A DNA stretch of 8,176 nucleotides from Candidatus Nealsoniibacteriota bacterium (GTDB lineage Bacteria; Patescibacteriota; Minisyncoccia; Minisyncoccales; GWA2-38-27), in the NCBI GenBank assembly GCA_003559065.1, contig PWMZ01000025.1, forward strand, positions 1-8,176. The letters are read 5' to 3'. Position numbers and translations under genes: made by a program. Shown in pieces: positions 1-6,094 of the stretch. The stretch's first letter is position 1; each line of letters opens with the position of its first letter. Under the pieces are notes generated by a model that saw only the letters and a list, made by a program, of their open reading frames with translations, did not search any database and was not told the DNA's origin.

Positions 1-86
1 TGGCGGAGGGGGTGGGATTCGAACCCACATGTGCTTGCGCACGTCGGTTTTCAAGACCGATGGAATAGCCGTTATCCGACCCCTCC
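1..86 (-). tRNA. tRNA-Ser (anticodon UGA)
   Basis: Folds as a class II tRNA on the minus strand. The acceptor stem GGAGGGG/CCCCTCC is perfect and the T arm is GTGGG-TTCGAAT-CCCAC. The anticodon stem TCGGT/ACCGA closes loop CTTGAAA, giving anticodon UGA at 51-53, which reads UCA and other UCN serine codons. The long variable arm GTGC-GCAA-GCAC is typical of tRNA-Ser. The discriminator is G and, unlike the other four tRNAs here, the 3' CCA is encoded (positions 1-3). It lies 2 nt downstream of tRNA-Ser(GCU) and is presumably co-transcribed with it. Whatever ends this transcript is outside the window. Confidence 0.97.
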
Positions 87-88
87 AG

Positions 89-175
89 CGGAGGAGGTGG
101 GATTCGAACCCACGCGGGCCGTTAAGCCCTGCACATTAGCAGTGTGCCGCAATGGACCAACTATGCGACTCCTCC
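89..175 (-). tRNA. tRNA-Ser (anticodon GCU)
   Basis: Class II tRNA on the minus strand: acceptor GGAGGAG/CTCCTCC, D stem GCA/TGC, anticodon stem GCACA/TGTGC with loop CTGCTAA. The anticodon GCU is at 138-140 and reads AGC/AGU. A long variable arm pairs GGGC with GCCC, and the T arm is GTGGG-TTCGAAT-CCCAC. The discriminator is G. The next bases are CT, so CCA is not encoded and must be added by a CCA-adding enzyme. It is the first gene of a two-tRNA serine transcript. Confidence 0.97.
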
Positions 176-188
176 CTCTATAATAACC

Positions 189-217
189 ATATTATCTTTA
201 AATAGATAATAAGTCAA
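189..217 (-). promoter_or_regulatory. promoter of the tRNA-Ser pair
   Basis: On the minus strand a -35 box TTGACT (212-217) is followed by exactly 17 bases and a -10-like TAATAT (189-194). Transcription would start about 5-8 bases before tRNA-Ser(GCU), as expected for a tRNA promoter. The -10 matches the consensus at four of six positions. The -35 box abuts that of the divergent tRNA-Arg promoter. Confidence 0.6.
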
Positions 218-245
218 TTTACTTTTGTCTATATTCCATTATAAT
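218..245 (+). promoter_or_regulatory. promoter of tRNA-Arg and recG
   Basis: A perfect -10 TATAAT (240-245) lies 16 bases downstream of a -35-like TTTACT (218-223, four of six consensus bases). The expected start is near 252, only 1-2 bases before the tRNA-Arg 5' end at 254. No other promoter-like sequence is apparent ahead of recG, so this one probably drives both genes. Confidence 0.6.
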
Positions 246-253
246 CTAATCGA

Positions 254-326
254 GCGCCTATAGCTTAACGGATAAAGCACTTGGTTGCGGACCAAGAGAT
301 TGTAGGTTCAATTCCTGCTAGGCGCA
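254..326 (+). tRNA. tRNA-Arg (anticodon GCG)
   Basis: A complete 73-nt class I cloverleaf: acceptor GCGCCTA/TAGGCGC (perfect), D stem GCTT/AAGC, anticodon stem CTTGG/CCAAG with loop TTGCGGA, and T arm GTAGG-TTCAATT-CCTGC with one G-U pair. The anticodon GCG (287-289) reads CGC and CGU. The D loop has GGA, consistent with the A20 arginine identity base, and the discriminator is A. CCA is not encoded: the next bases are C and then the recG start codon. Most bacteria decode these codons with an ACG tRNA edited to inosine, so an encoded G34 is unusual. Confidence 0.95.
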
Positions 327-327
327 C

Positions 328-2415
328 ATGAATCTTTTTACTCCTATAAACAAAATTTCTAAGATAGGGCCAGTTTATGAAAATAAACTGAAAAAGTTAG
401 GCATTGAAACCATTCATGACTTGCTTTATCATTTCCCCCACAGATATGAAGATTTTTCCGATTTAATCCCTATAAAAAGAATAGAATTAAATAAATTATG
501 TACCATTAAAGGAAAAATTTTAGCTATTGAAAATAGCAAAACCTACAAAAAGAAAATGACTATTACTGAAGCTATCGTCCAAGATAGTTCGGGGGTAATC
601 AAAGCAGTTTGGTTCCAACAACCCTATTTAATTAAAACACTAAAGAAAAACCAGGTGGTTTTTCTTTCTGGTAAAGCCATTTTAAAAAGAGGGGACATTT
701 TTCTTTCCAGCCCTGTTTACGAAAAAATATCTCAAAAATTAATTCACACCGGAAATTTGGTACCCGTTTATCCGGAAACCGAAGGGCTTTCTTCCAGGTG
801 GTTAAGAATGATTTTAAAATCAGTTCTAAATAATGCCAAAGGGAAAATCCCGGAAATAGTTCCCAAAGAAATTCTTAAAGAAAAAAACTTTTTGGGAGTG
901 GAAAAAGCTTTGTGGCAAATTCATTTCCCCAGTTCCAAAAAACAGGCCGAAAAAGCTAAAGAGAGATTTTCTTTCGAACATCTTTTTTTAATCCAACTAA
1001 CCGTTTTAAAAGAAAGAATGAAAATAGCCCAAGAAAAATCAGTTCCTATTCCTATTAATTTAAAATTTATTAAAAGATTGGTTTCTTCTCTTTCTTTCAA
1101 GCTAACCGACGCCCAAAAAAAATCAGCCTGGCAAATTTTAAAAGATATGGAAAAACCTTTTCCTATGAACAGATTATTAGAAGGAGATGTTGGTTCGGGT
1201 AAAACTATCGTTGCTACTTTAGCCATTTTAAACGCTATCAAAGCAAAACAACAAGCAGCCTTTATGGTGCCAACAGAAATTCTAGCTAAACAACATTTTA
1301 AAGGGGTTTTTGATATTTTAAAAAATTTTAAGTTAGATGTCGGCATTCTTACTGGGAAAGAAGATAAATTCTATTCTAAAAAATTAAAGAACGACTATAT
1401 CGAAATTTCCCGGAAAAAGCTTTTAGAAAAAACGGAAAAAGGAGAAATTGACCTTTTAATAGGCACCCATGCTTTAATTCAGGATAAGGTTAAATTTAAA
1501 AATTTAGCTTTGGTTATCCTGGACGAACAACATCGGTTCGGAGTTAAACAAAGAGCTAAGCTTTGTCAGAGGAAAAAAATTATCCCTCATTTGCTTTCTA
1601 TGACTGCCACCCCTATTCCCCGAACATTAGCTTTAACTATTTACGGAGATTTAGACCTTTCTCTTGTCGATGAAATTCCAAAAGGGAGAAAGAAAGTAAT
1701 AACCGAAATAGTAAAAGATAGAAAAAAAACCTATTCTTTTATCAAAAAAGAAATAAAAAAAGGGAGACAAGCTTTTGTCATTTGTCCCAGAATAGAAGAA
1801 AAAGAAAATGACAATTCCAGTTGGTCAGAAACTAAGGCGGTTAAAAAAGAGTATGAAATTCTTTCCGAAAAAATATTTCCTGAATTTGAAGTTGAAATGA
1901 TTCATGGAAAATTGTCTTCTAAGGAAAAAGGCAAAATAATGGAAAACTTTAAAAGAAGAAAAATAGATATCATTGTTTCCACGTCAGTAGTAGAGGTAGG
2001 GATAGACATTCCCAATGCTACCGTTATGATGATTGAAGGAGCAGAGAGATTTGGCTTAGCCCAACTTCACCAGTTCAGAGGAAGAGTAGGTAGAGGAAGG
2101 TTTCAGTCTTACTGTTTTTTGTTAACCAGCCCCAATGCTAAAAAGTCATATAAAAGATTAAAAATTCTAAAAGAATCGGAAAACGGATTCATTTTGGCAG
2201 AAAAAGATTTGGAATTAAGGGGCCCGGGAGAATTTTCCGGAACCAGACAATGGGGAATACCTGATTTAACTATGCAAGCTTTGAATGATTTACCTTTAAT
2301 AGAAGAAACAAGAGAAAAGGCGAAAGAGTTGTTAAAAAAAGATTTTCATTTTAAAAACTATCCTTTGTTAAAACAAAGATTAAAGGATTTTCAAGAAAAT
2401 ATTCACTTGGAATAA
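328..2415 (+). CDS. recG: ATP-dependent DNA helicase RecG
   Basis: Superfamily 2 double-strand DNA translocase that remodels stalled replication forks and branch-migrates Holliday junctions. At 695 residues it matches the usual RecG length (about 690). An N-terminal helical part carries the typical opening (TPI, then a helix-hairpin-like IGPVYENKLKKLGI). An OB-fold wedge domain follows at roughly 55-150. The helicase core has Walker A GDVGSGKT (286-293), DEQH box (399-402), TAT motif III (426-428) and motif VI QFRGRVGRG (582-590). The RecG-specific segment LRGPGEFSGTRQWG follows, so the gene looks intact. The ATG lies one base after tRNA-Arg with no room for a ribosome site outside the tRNA. 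The next Met is far inside the conserved region, so this start is firm. Arg codons are almost all AGA/AGG. It converges on the lipoprotein gene. Confidence 0.97.
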   Translation: MNLFTPINKISKIGPVYENKLKKLGIETIHDLLYHFPHRYEDFSDLIPIKRIELNKLCTIKGKILAIENSKTYKKKMTITEAIVQDSSGVIKAVWFQQPYLIKTLKKNQVVFLSGKAILKRGDIFLSSPVYEKISQKLIHTGNLVPVYPETEGLSSRWLRMILKSVLNNAKGKIPEIVPKEILKEKNFLGVEKALWQIHFPSSKKQAEKAKERFSFEHLFLIQLTVLKERMKIAQEKSVPIPINLKFIKRLVSSLSFKLTDAQKKSAWQILKDMEKPFPMNRLLEGDVGSGKTIVATLAILNAIKAKQQAAFMVPTEILAKQHFKGVFDILKNFKLDVGILTGKEDKFYSKKLKNDYIEISRKKLLEKTEKGEIDLLIGTHALIQDKVKFKNLALVILDEQHRFGVKQRAKLCQRKKIIPHLLSMTATPIPRTLALTIYGDLDLSLVDEIPKGRKKVITEIVKDRKKTYSFIKKEIKKGRQAFVICPRIEEKENDNSSWSETKAVKKEYEILSEKIFPEFEVEMIHGKLSSKEKGKIMENFKRRKIDIIVSTSVVEVGIDIPNATVMMIEGAERFGLAQLHQFRGRVGRGRFQSYCFLLTSPNAKKSYKRLKILKESENGFILAEKDLELRGPGEFSGTRQWGIPDLTMQALNDLPLIEETREKAKELLKKDFHFKNYPLLKQRLKDFQENIHLE

Positions 2416-2442
2416 AAAGGGGGTCGATATTTTATCGACCCC
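2414..2442 (-). terminator. intrinsic terminator of the lipoprotein gene
   Basis: A perfect 10-bp inverted repeat, GGGGTCGATA (2420-2429) and TATCGACCCC (2433-2442), has a 3-base loop. Read on the minus strand, the hairpin is followed by C and then five T (2414-2418), a classic rho-independent terminator overlapping the recG stop codon. Read on the plus strand it is followed by GGTTAAG with no T tract, so it would be weak for recG. Confidence 0.85.
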
Positions 2443-2449
2443 GGTTAAG

Positions 2450-2806
2450 TTACCTGATCCGTCTGTAGCTAGTTATTCGCCACAGACGACCTCGACTATA
2501 GCGCCTTCTCACTCGATAGTCGGTGGTCCCGACTACCGAGCTTCCTTCCATGACTTGGGCGACGAGAATATCGCCTTCCCTCAGTCCTTGGATGGAAGTT
2601 TGTTGGCCAGGCTGGAGTACAATCTCATTATCACATCTTCCAGACGTGATAATCACCCGGCGGGAGAGATTATTCACAACCCGAATGCGCTCACCAAGAT
2701 AAATATGGCGGGTGATTACATTCTCTCCTCTGTGTTCTTGCATACTGCAACCTGCAAGAGCCAACATCGTCATACCAACCAACACAACCAACACTATCTT
2801 TTTCAT
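2450..2806 (-). CDS. small arginine-rich lipoprotein of unknown function
   Basis: I do not recognise a family. The 118-residue product has a clear lipoprotein signal: KK, a hydrophobic stretch, then lipobox LAGC with the lipidated Cys at 20. Residue +2 is Ser, so it should be anchored on the outer face of the membrane. The mature part is predicted mostly beta strand, with an IVLQPGQQTSI segment (about 62-72). The last 24 residues contain ten Arg plus Tyr and Trp, a strongly basic tail that might bind an anionic polymer (inference). The start is fixed by AAGGAG 8 nt upstream. Composition is unlike its neighbours: I count 93 G+C in 180 bases (2461-2640), against about 37% in a sampled recG line. 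In the tail six of ten Arg codons are CGN. It has its own promoter and terminator, consistent with acquisition as a cassette. Confidence 0.85.
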   Translation of the reverse strand: MKKIVLVVLVGMTMLALAGCSMQEHRGENVITRHIYLGERIRVVNNLSRRVIITSGRCDNEIVLQPGQQTSIQGLREGDILVAQVMEGSSVVGTTDYRVRRRYSRGRLWRITSYRRIR

Positions 2807-2814
2807 GGCACTTT

Positions 2815-2820
2815 CTCCTT
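2815..2820 (-). promoter_or_regulatory. Shine-Dalgarno site of the lipoprotein gene
   Basis: AAGGAG on the minus strand, 8 nt before the ATG at 2806. It is the only strong ribosome binding site ahead of a start codon in this window. Confidence 0.85.
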
Positions 2821-2853
2821 AAAAAGTTGTAGTTTCTTCAATGTACTACCTAC

Positions 2854-2882
2854 TTTATATCACAAAAATATAGTTTTGTCAA
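2854..2882 (-). promoter_or_regulatory. strong sigma70-type promoter of the lipoprotein gene
   Basis: On the minus strand: a perfect -35 TTGACA (2877-2882), a 17-base spacer and -10 TATAAA (2854-2859), preceded by TG one base upstream (extended -10). Transcription should start near 2847, giving a leader of about 40 nt. The -35 box begins one base after the 3' end of tRNA-Glu. Confidence 0.8.
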
Positions 2883-2883
2883 G

Positions 2884-2955
2884 CGACCCCACGGGGAGTC
2901 GAACCCCGGTTTCTAGGATGAAAACCTAGTGTCCTAACCACTAGACGATGGGGTC
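2884..2955 (-). tRNA. tRNA-Glu (anticodon UUC)
   Basis: A 72-nt cloverleaf on the minus strand: acceptor GACCCCA/TGGGGTC, D arm GTC-TAGTGGTTAG-GAC, anticodon stem CTAGG/CCTAG with loop TTTTCAT, and T arm CGGGG-TTCGACT-CCCCG. The anticodon UUC is at 2920-2922 and reads GAA/GAG. The discriminator is G and CCA is not encoded (next bases CTTG). Confidence 0.97.
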
Positions 2956-2967
2956 AAGATGTTCCCA

Positions 2968-2976
2968 TGTTATAAT
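2968..2976 (+). promoter_or_regulatory. extended -10 promoter of the tsaD operon
   Basis: TG-T-TATAAT is a perfect extended -10 element 40 bases before the tsaD ATG. No good -35 is present at the right distance, which an extended -10 can tolerate. The start would be near 2983, leaving a short A-rich leader without a Shine-Dalgarno. Confidence 0.5.
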
Positions 2977-2995
2977 AAAATTTGAAAAAAAGCAA
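2969..2995 (-). promoter_or_regulatory. putative promoter of tRNA-Glu
   Basis: On the minus strand a -10 TATAAC (2969-2974) lies about 13 bases before the tRNA 5' end, with a weak -35-like TTGCTT (2990-2995) at a short 15-base spacing. It overlaps the plus-strand extended -10 of tsaD. Confidence 0.4.
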
Positions 2996-3015
2996 GAAAA
3001 AAGATAAAATACAGT

Positions 3016-4101
3016 ATGATTATTTTAGGAATTGAAACATCTTGCGATGACACCTGCTGTGCTTTGTTAAAAAAACAAGGTACTTTTCAGGTTTTAGCAA
3101 ATATTATCTCTTCCCAAATAGAAGTTCACAAAGAATACCAAGGAGTTTTTCCTACTCTGGCTAAAAGGGAACACGAAAAAAACTTAACTTTGGTTTTAGA
3201 AAAAGCCTTAAAAAAAGGAGGGCTTTTGAAAAAAAAGAAAAAAAAGATCAAAGAACTAAAAGACATTCTTTCCAGGCATCCTCAATTAAAAAAGAATCTA
3301 ACTTCTTTTTTAACTAATCATGAAAAACCAAAAATAGACGCTATTTGTGTCACTAACGGCCCCGGACTAGAACCTTGTTTGTGGGTCGGAGTAAATTTTG
3401 CCAAAGCCCTTTCTTTCGTTTGGGATATTCCCATTATTCCCGTTAATCATTTAAAAGGACATGTTTTTGCTAATTTTTTGGAAAAAAAACCACTTTTACC
3501 CGCTCTTTGTTTAATAGTCTCAGGTGGCCATACTCAATTAGTTCTAATGGATAAAAAAAGGAAGTTCAAACTATTAGGAGAAACAAGAGATGATGCCGCC
3601 GGAGAATGTTTTGACAAATCAGCCAGATTATTAAAACTGGACTATCCGGGAGGACCGGAAATAGAAAAAAGAGCTAGGTTAGTCAAAAAATCAACTATTA
3701 AACTCCCTCGCCCTATGATTTATGCCCAAAACTATGATTTTAGTTTTTCCGGTTTGAAAACCGCCGTTTGGCACGAGGTTGATAAAAGAAAATTAACCAA
3801 AAATTATGTTGACCAGGTAGCCAAGGAAATTCAGCAAGCTGTCGCCGATGTCCTGATTAAAAAAACTATTAAAGCAGCTAGAGATTACAAGGTAAGTTCC
3901 ATTATTTTAAGTGGAGGAGTAATGGCTAATAAAGAGTTGAAAAGGCAATTTCAAAAAAGAAGTAACTTTCCCTTGTATTTCCCTCCTTCCAAATTATGTA
4001 CCGATAACGCTTTAATGACTTGTCTGGCGGCTTTTTTTGAAAAAAAACCTAAAGACTGGAAAAAAATAAAAGTAAATGCTAATCTGAAAATATATGAATA
4101 A
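3016..4101 (+). CDS. tsaD: tRNA N6-adenosine threonylcarbamoyltransferase TsaD
   Basis: Transfers the threonylcarbamoyl group onto A37 of ANN-decoding tRNAs (t6A), in the cytoplasm together with TsaB and TsaE, which are not in this window. Kae1/TsaD signatures run in order: GIETSCDDT (5-13), metal-site histidines H145 and H149 in NHLKGH, VSGGHTQL (168-175), DDAAGECFDKSARLL (192-206), YPGGP, SFSGLKTA, SGGVMANK and CTDNALM with D330. At 361 residues it is longer than E. coli TsaD (337). Most of the excess is a Lys-rich insertion at about 71-106, before IDAICVTNGPGL, starting with six Lys in a row encoded by two A8 tracts. The start is fixed by the family-typical opening IILGIETS. No Shine-Dalgarno is visible. 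It is the first gene of a four-gene overlapping series and overlaps valS by 8 nt. Confidence 0.96.
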   Translation: MIILGIETSCDDTCCALLKKQGTFQVLANIISSQIEVHKEYQGVFPTLAKREHEKNLTLVLEKALKKGGLLKKKKKKIKELKDILSRHPQLKKNLTSFLTNHEKPKIDAICVTNGPGLEPCLWVGVNFAKALSFVWDIPIIPVNHLKGHVFANFLEKKPLLPALCLIVSGGHTQLVLMDKKRKFKLLGETRDDAAGECFDKSARLLKLDYPGGPEIEKRARLVKKSTIKLPRPMIYAQNYDFSFSGLKTAVWHEVDKRKLTKNYVDQVAKEIQQAVADVLIKKTIKAARDYKVSSIILSGGVMANKELKRQFQKRSNFPLYFPPSKLCTDNALMTCLAAFFEKKPKDWKKIKVNANLKIYE

Positions 4102-6094
4102 AAAACACAAACCAAAAGAGATAGAAGAAAAAAATTATAGTTTTTGGGAAGAAAAAGGATTCTTTAATCCCGATAACTTACCTTATAAAAAAAGCTATAC
4201 TATTGTTCTCCCTCCTCCCAACATTACCGGAAAATTACATATGGGTCACGCTTTAAACGGAATCTGCCAAGATGTTATTATTAGACAGAAAAGAATGCAA
4301 GGATTTAAGGCTCTATGGATACCCGGAACCGATCACGCTGGCATCGCTACCCAGAACGTTGTTGAAAAAGATTTAAAAAAAAGGGGGCTAACTCGTTTTG
4401 ATCTAGGAAGAGAAAAATTTCTTGAAGAAGTTTACAAATGGAAGGAAAAATACGGTAACATTATCCTAAACCAGTATAAGAAAATAGGGGTTTCTTGCGA
4501 TTGGTCTCGTCAAAGGTTCACCATGGACAAAGAGTATGCTCAAGAGGTAAAAAAAGCTTTTTTACATTATTATGAAAAAGGATTAATTTATCAAGCTAAC
4601 AGAGCCATTAATTGGTGTGCTAGGTGTGCCACTAGTCTTTCAAATTTAGAGCTGGAATACAAAGAAGAAAAAACAAACTTATGGTATATAAAATATCCCA
4701 TCAAAGATAGTAAAAAATTCATTATTGTCGCTACTACCAGGCCGGAAACTATGTTGGGAGATACAGCTGTTGCCGTTAATCCTAAAGATAAAAAATATCA
4801 AGAGCTGGTTGGCAAAAAAGTTATTCTTCCTTTGCAAAATAAAGAAATTCCTATCATCAAAGACAGGTTGATAGATATGGAATTCGGTACTGGTGCCGTT
4901 AAGGTTACCCCTGCTCATGACCTAAAAGACGAGCAGATAGGCCAAAATCATGAACTAGAAGTGGTCCAGGTTATTTCTGAAAAAGGCTTGATGGAAAATT
5001 GTCCTAAAAAATATCAAGGATTAAAAGTCCAAGAAGCAAGAAAAGAAATAGTAAAAGACCTGGAAAAACTTAATCTGTTAAAAGAAACCAAAGAATATAC
5101 TCATTCTGTCCCTAAGTGCTACCGATGTGATTCTACTATCGAGGTTATCCCTTCTTTACAATGGTTTTTGAAGATGAAAGAATTAGCCCAAAAAGCAATC
5201 GAACCGGTTAAAAAAGGAGAGATAGAATTTTTTCCAAAAAATTTCAAAAAACCCTATCTTGATTGGTTAAAAAATATTAAAGACTGGTGTATCTCCAGAC
5301 AACTTTGGTGGGGACATCAAATACCGATTGAAGGAGAAAGCGATGTTTTAGATACCTGGTTCAGTTCCGCTTTGTGGCCTTTTGCTACTATGAGCAAAAA
5401 AGACTTTAAGGTTTTTTATCCTACCGATGCTCTTTTTACCGCCAGAGACATTATCAATCTCTGGGTGGCAAGAATGATTTTTTCCGGTCAAGAATTTACT
5501 AAAAAAAATCCTTTTTCTCAAGTATACATCCACCCAACTATTCTGACTAAAGACGGGAAAAGAATGTCTAAATCATTAGGCACTGGAATTGATCCAATAG
5601 AGCTAATTGATCAACACGGAGCGGATGCTACTAGATTTGGCTTGGCTTATCAAGCAATGGGCGGCCAAGATATCAGGTTTTCTAAAGACAGTATTTTGAT
5701 GGCTGAAAAATTTTGTAATAAAATTTGGAACGCCTCCAGGTTTGTTTTAGGTAATCTGGAAAAAGAAAAATATACTTTTGCTAAGCTAAAAATCAAGAGC
5801 AACCACGATAAAAGAATTTTAAAACAATTAGAAAAAACCAAAGAAGGAATAGAAAAAGATTTAGCAAAATTCAATTACGGCAAAGCTTGTCATAAAATAT
5901 ATGATTTTTTCTGGCATGATTTTTGTGATAACTACATTGAAAAATCTAAAAAAGATAAAAACGAACAAATATTAGTTTATGTTTTGTTGGGAAGTTTAAA
6001 ATTACTACATCCATTTACTCCCTTTATCACCGAAGAAATATATCAAAAACTTCCTATTGATAAAAAAGAAAGTATAATGATAGAAAAATGGTAA
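4094..6094 (+). CDS. valS: valine--tRNA ligase, short form
   Basis: Class Ia synthetase charging tRNA-Val, with an editing domain that clears mischarged threonine. Visible landmarks: HMGH (49-52, the HIGH motif) within LPPPNITGKLHMGH; GTDHAGIATQ (79-87); CARC (175-178); editing-domain TTRPETMLGD and TPAHD (272-276); CYRC (342-345); WCISRQLWWGHQIP (398-411); DVLDTWFSSALWPF; RMSKS (490-494); then the anticodon-binding helices. It is only 666 residues against about 860-950 in Thermus and E. coli. The segment between GHQIPI and DVLDTW, which carries a Cys-rich zinc knuckle in Thermus, is reduced to a few residues. The protein stops at IMIEKW, so the rest of the C-terminal region with the coiled-coil tail is absent. 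Both active-site motifs are intact, so it is probably functional rather than broken. The ATG overlaps tsaD by 8 nt and the stop overlaps the prsW start (ATGGTAA). Confidence 0.95.
   Translation: MNKKHKPKEIEEKNYSFWEEKGFFNPDNLPYKKSYTIVLPPPNITGKLHMGHALNGICQDVIIRQKRMQGFKALWIPGTDHAGIATQNVVEKDLKKRGLTRFDLGREKFLEEVYKWKEKYGNIILNQYKKIGVSCDWSRQRFTMDKEYAQEVKKAFLHYYEKGLIYQANRAINWCARCATSLSNLELEYKEEKTNLWYIKYPIKDSKKFIIVATTRPETMLGDTAVAVNPKDKKYQELVGKKVILPLQNKEIPIIKDRLIDMEFGTGAVKVTPAHDLKDEQIGQNHELEVVQVISEKGLMENCPKKYQGLKVQEARKEIVKDLEKLNLLKETKEYTHSVPKCYRCDSTIEVIPSLQWFLKMKELAQKAIEPVKKGEIEFFPKNFKKPYLDWLKNIKDWCISRQLWWGHQIPIEGESDVLDTWFSSALWPFATMSKKDFKVFYPTDALFTARDIINLWVARMIFSGQEFTKKNPFSQVYIHPTILTKDGKRMSKSLGTGIDPIELIDQHGADATRFGLAYQAMGGQDIRFSKDSILMAEKFCNKIWNASRFVLGNLEKEKYTFAKLKIKSNHDKRILKQLEKTKEGIEKDLAKFNYGKACHKIYDFFWHDFCDNYIEKSKKDKNEQILVYVLLGSLKLLHPFTPFITEEIYQKLPIDKKESIMIEKW

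Noticed and set aside
921..1346. Minus-strand open frame of 141 codons
   Set aside because: It lies wholly antisense to the recG core, whose conserved helicase motifs explain the sequence.
2420..2447. Terminator for recG on the plus strand
   Set aside because: The hairpin is strong, but on the plus strand it is followed by GGTTAAG with no T tract; I assign it to the minus strand only.
2555..2929. Plus-strand open frame of 124 codons
   Set aside because: It is antisense to the lipoprotein gene, its promoter and tRNA-Glu; its C-terminal part is simply translated tRNA, a common false gene call.
4679..5874. Three minus-strand open frames of 61-79 codons inside valS
   Set aside because: They are antisense to conserved synthetase motifs, have no ribosome sites and no recognisable product.
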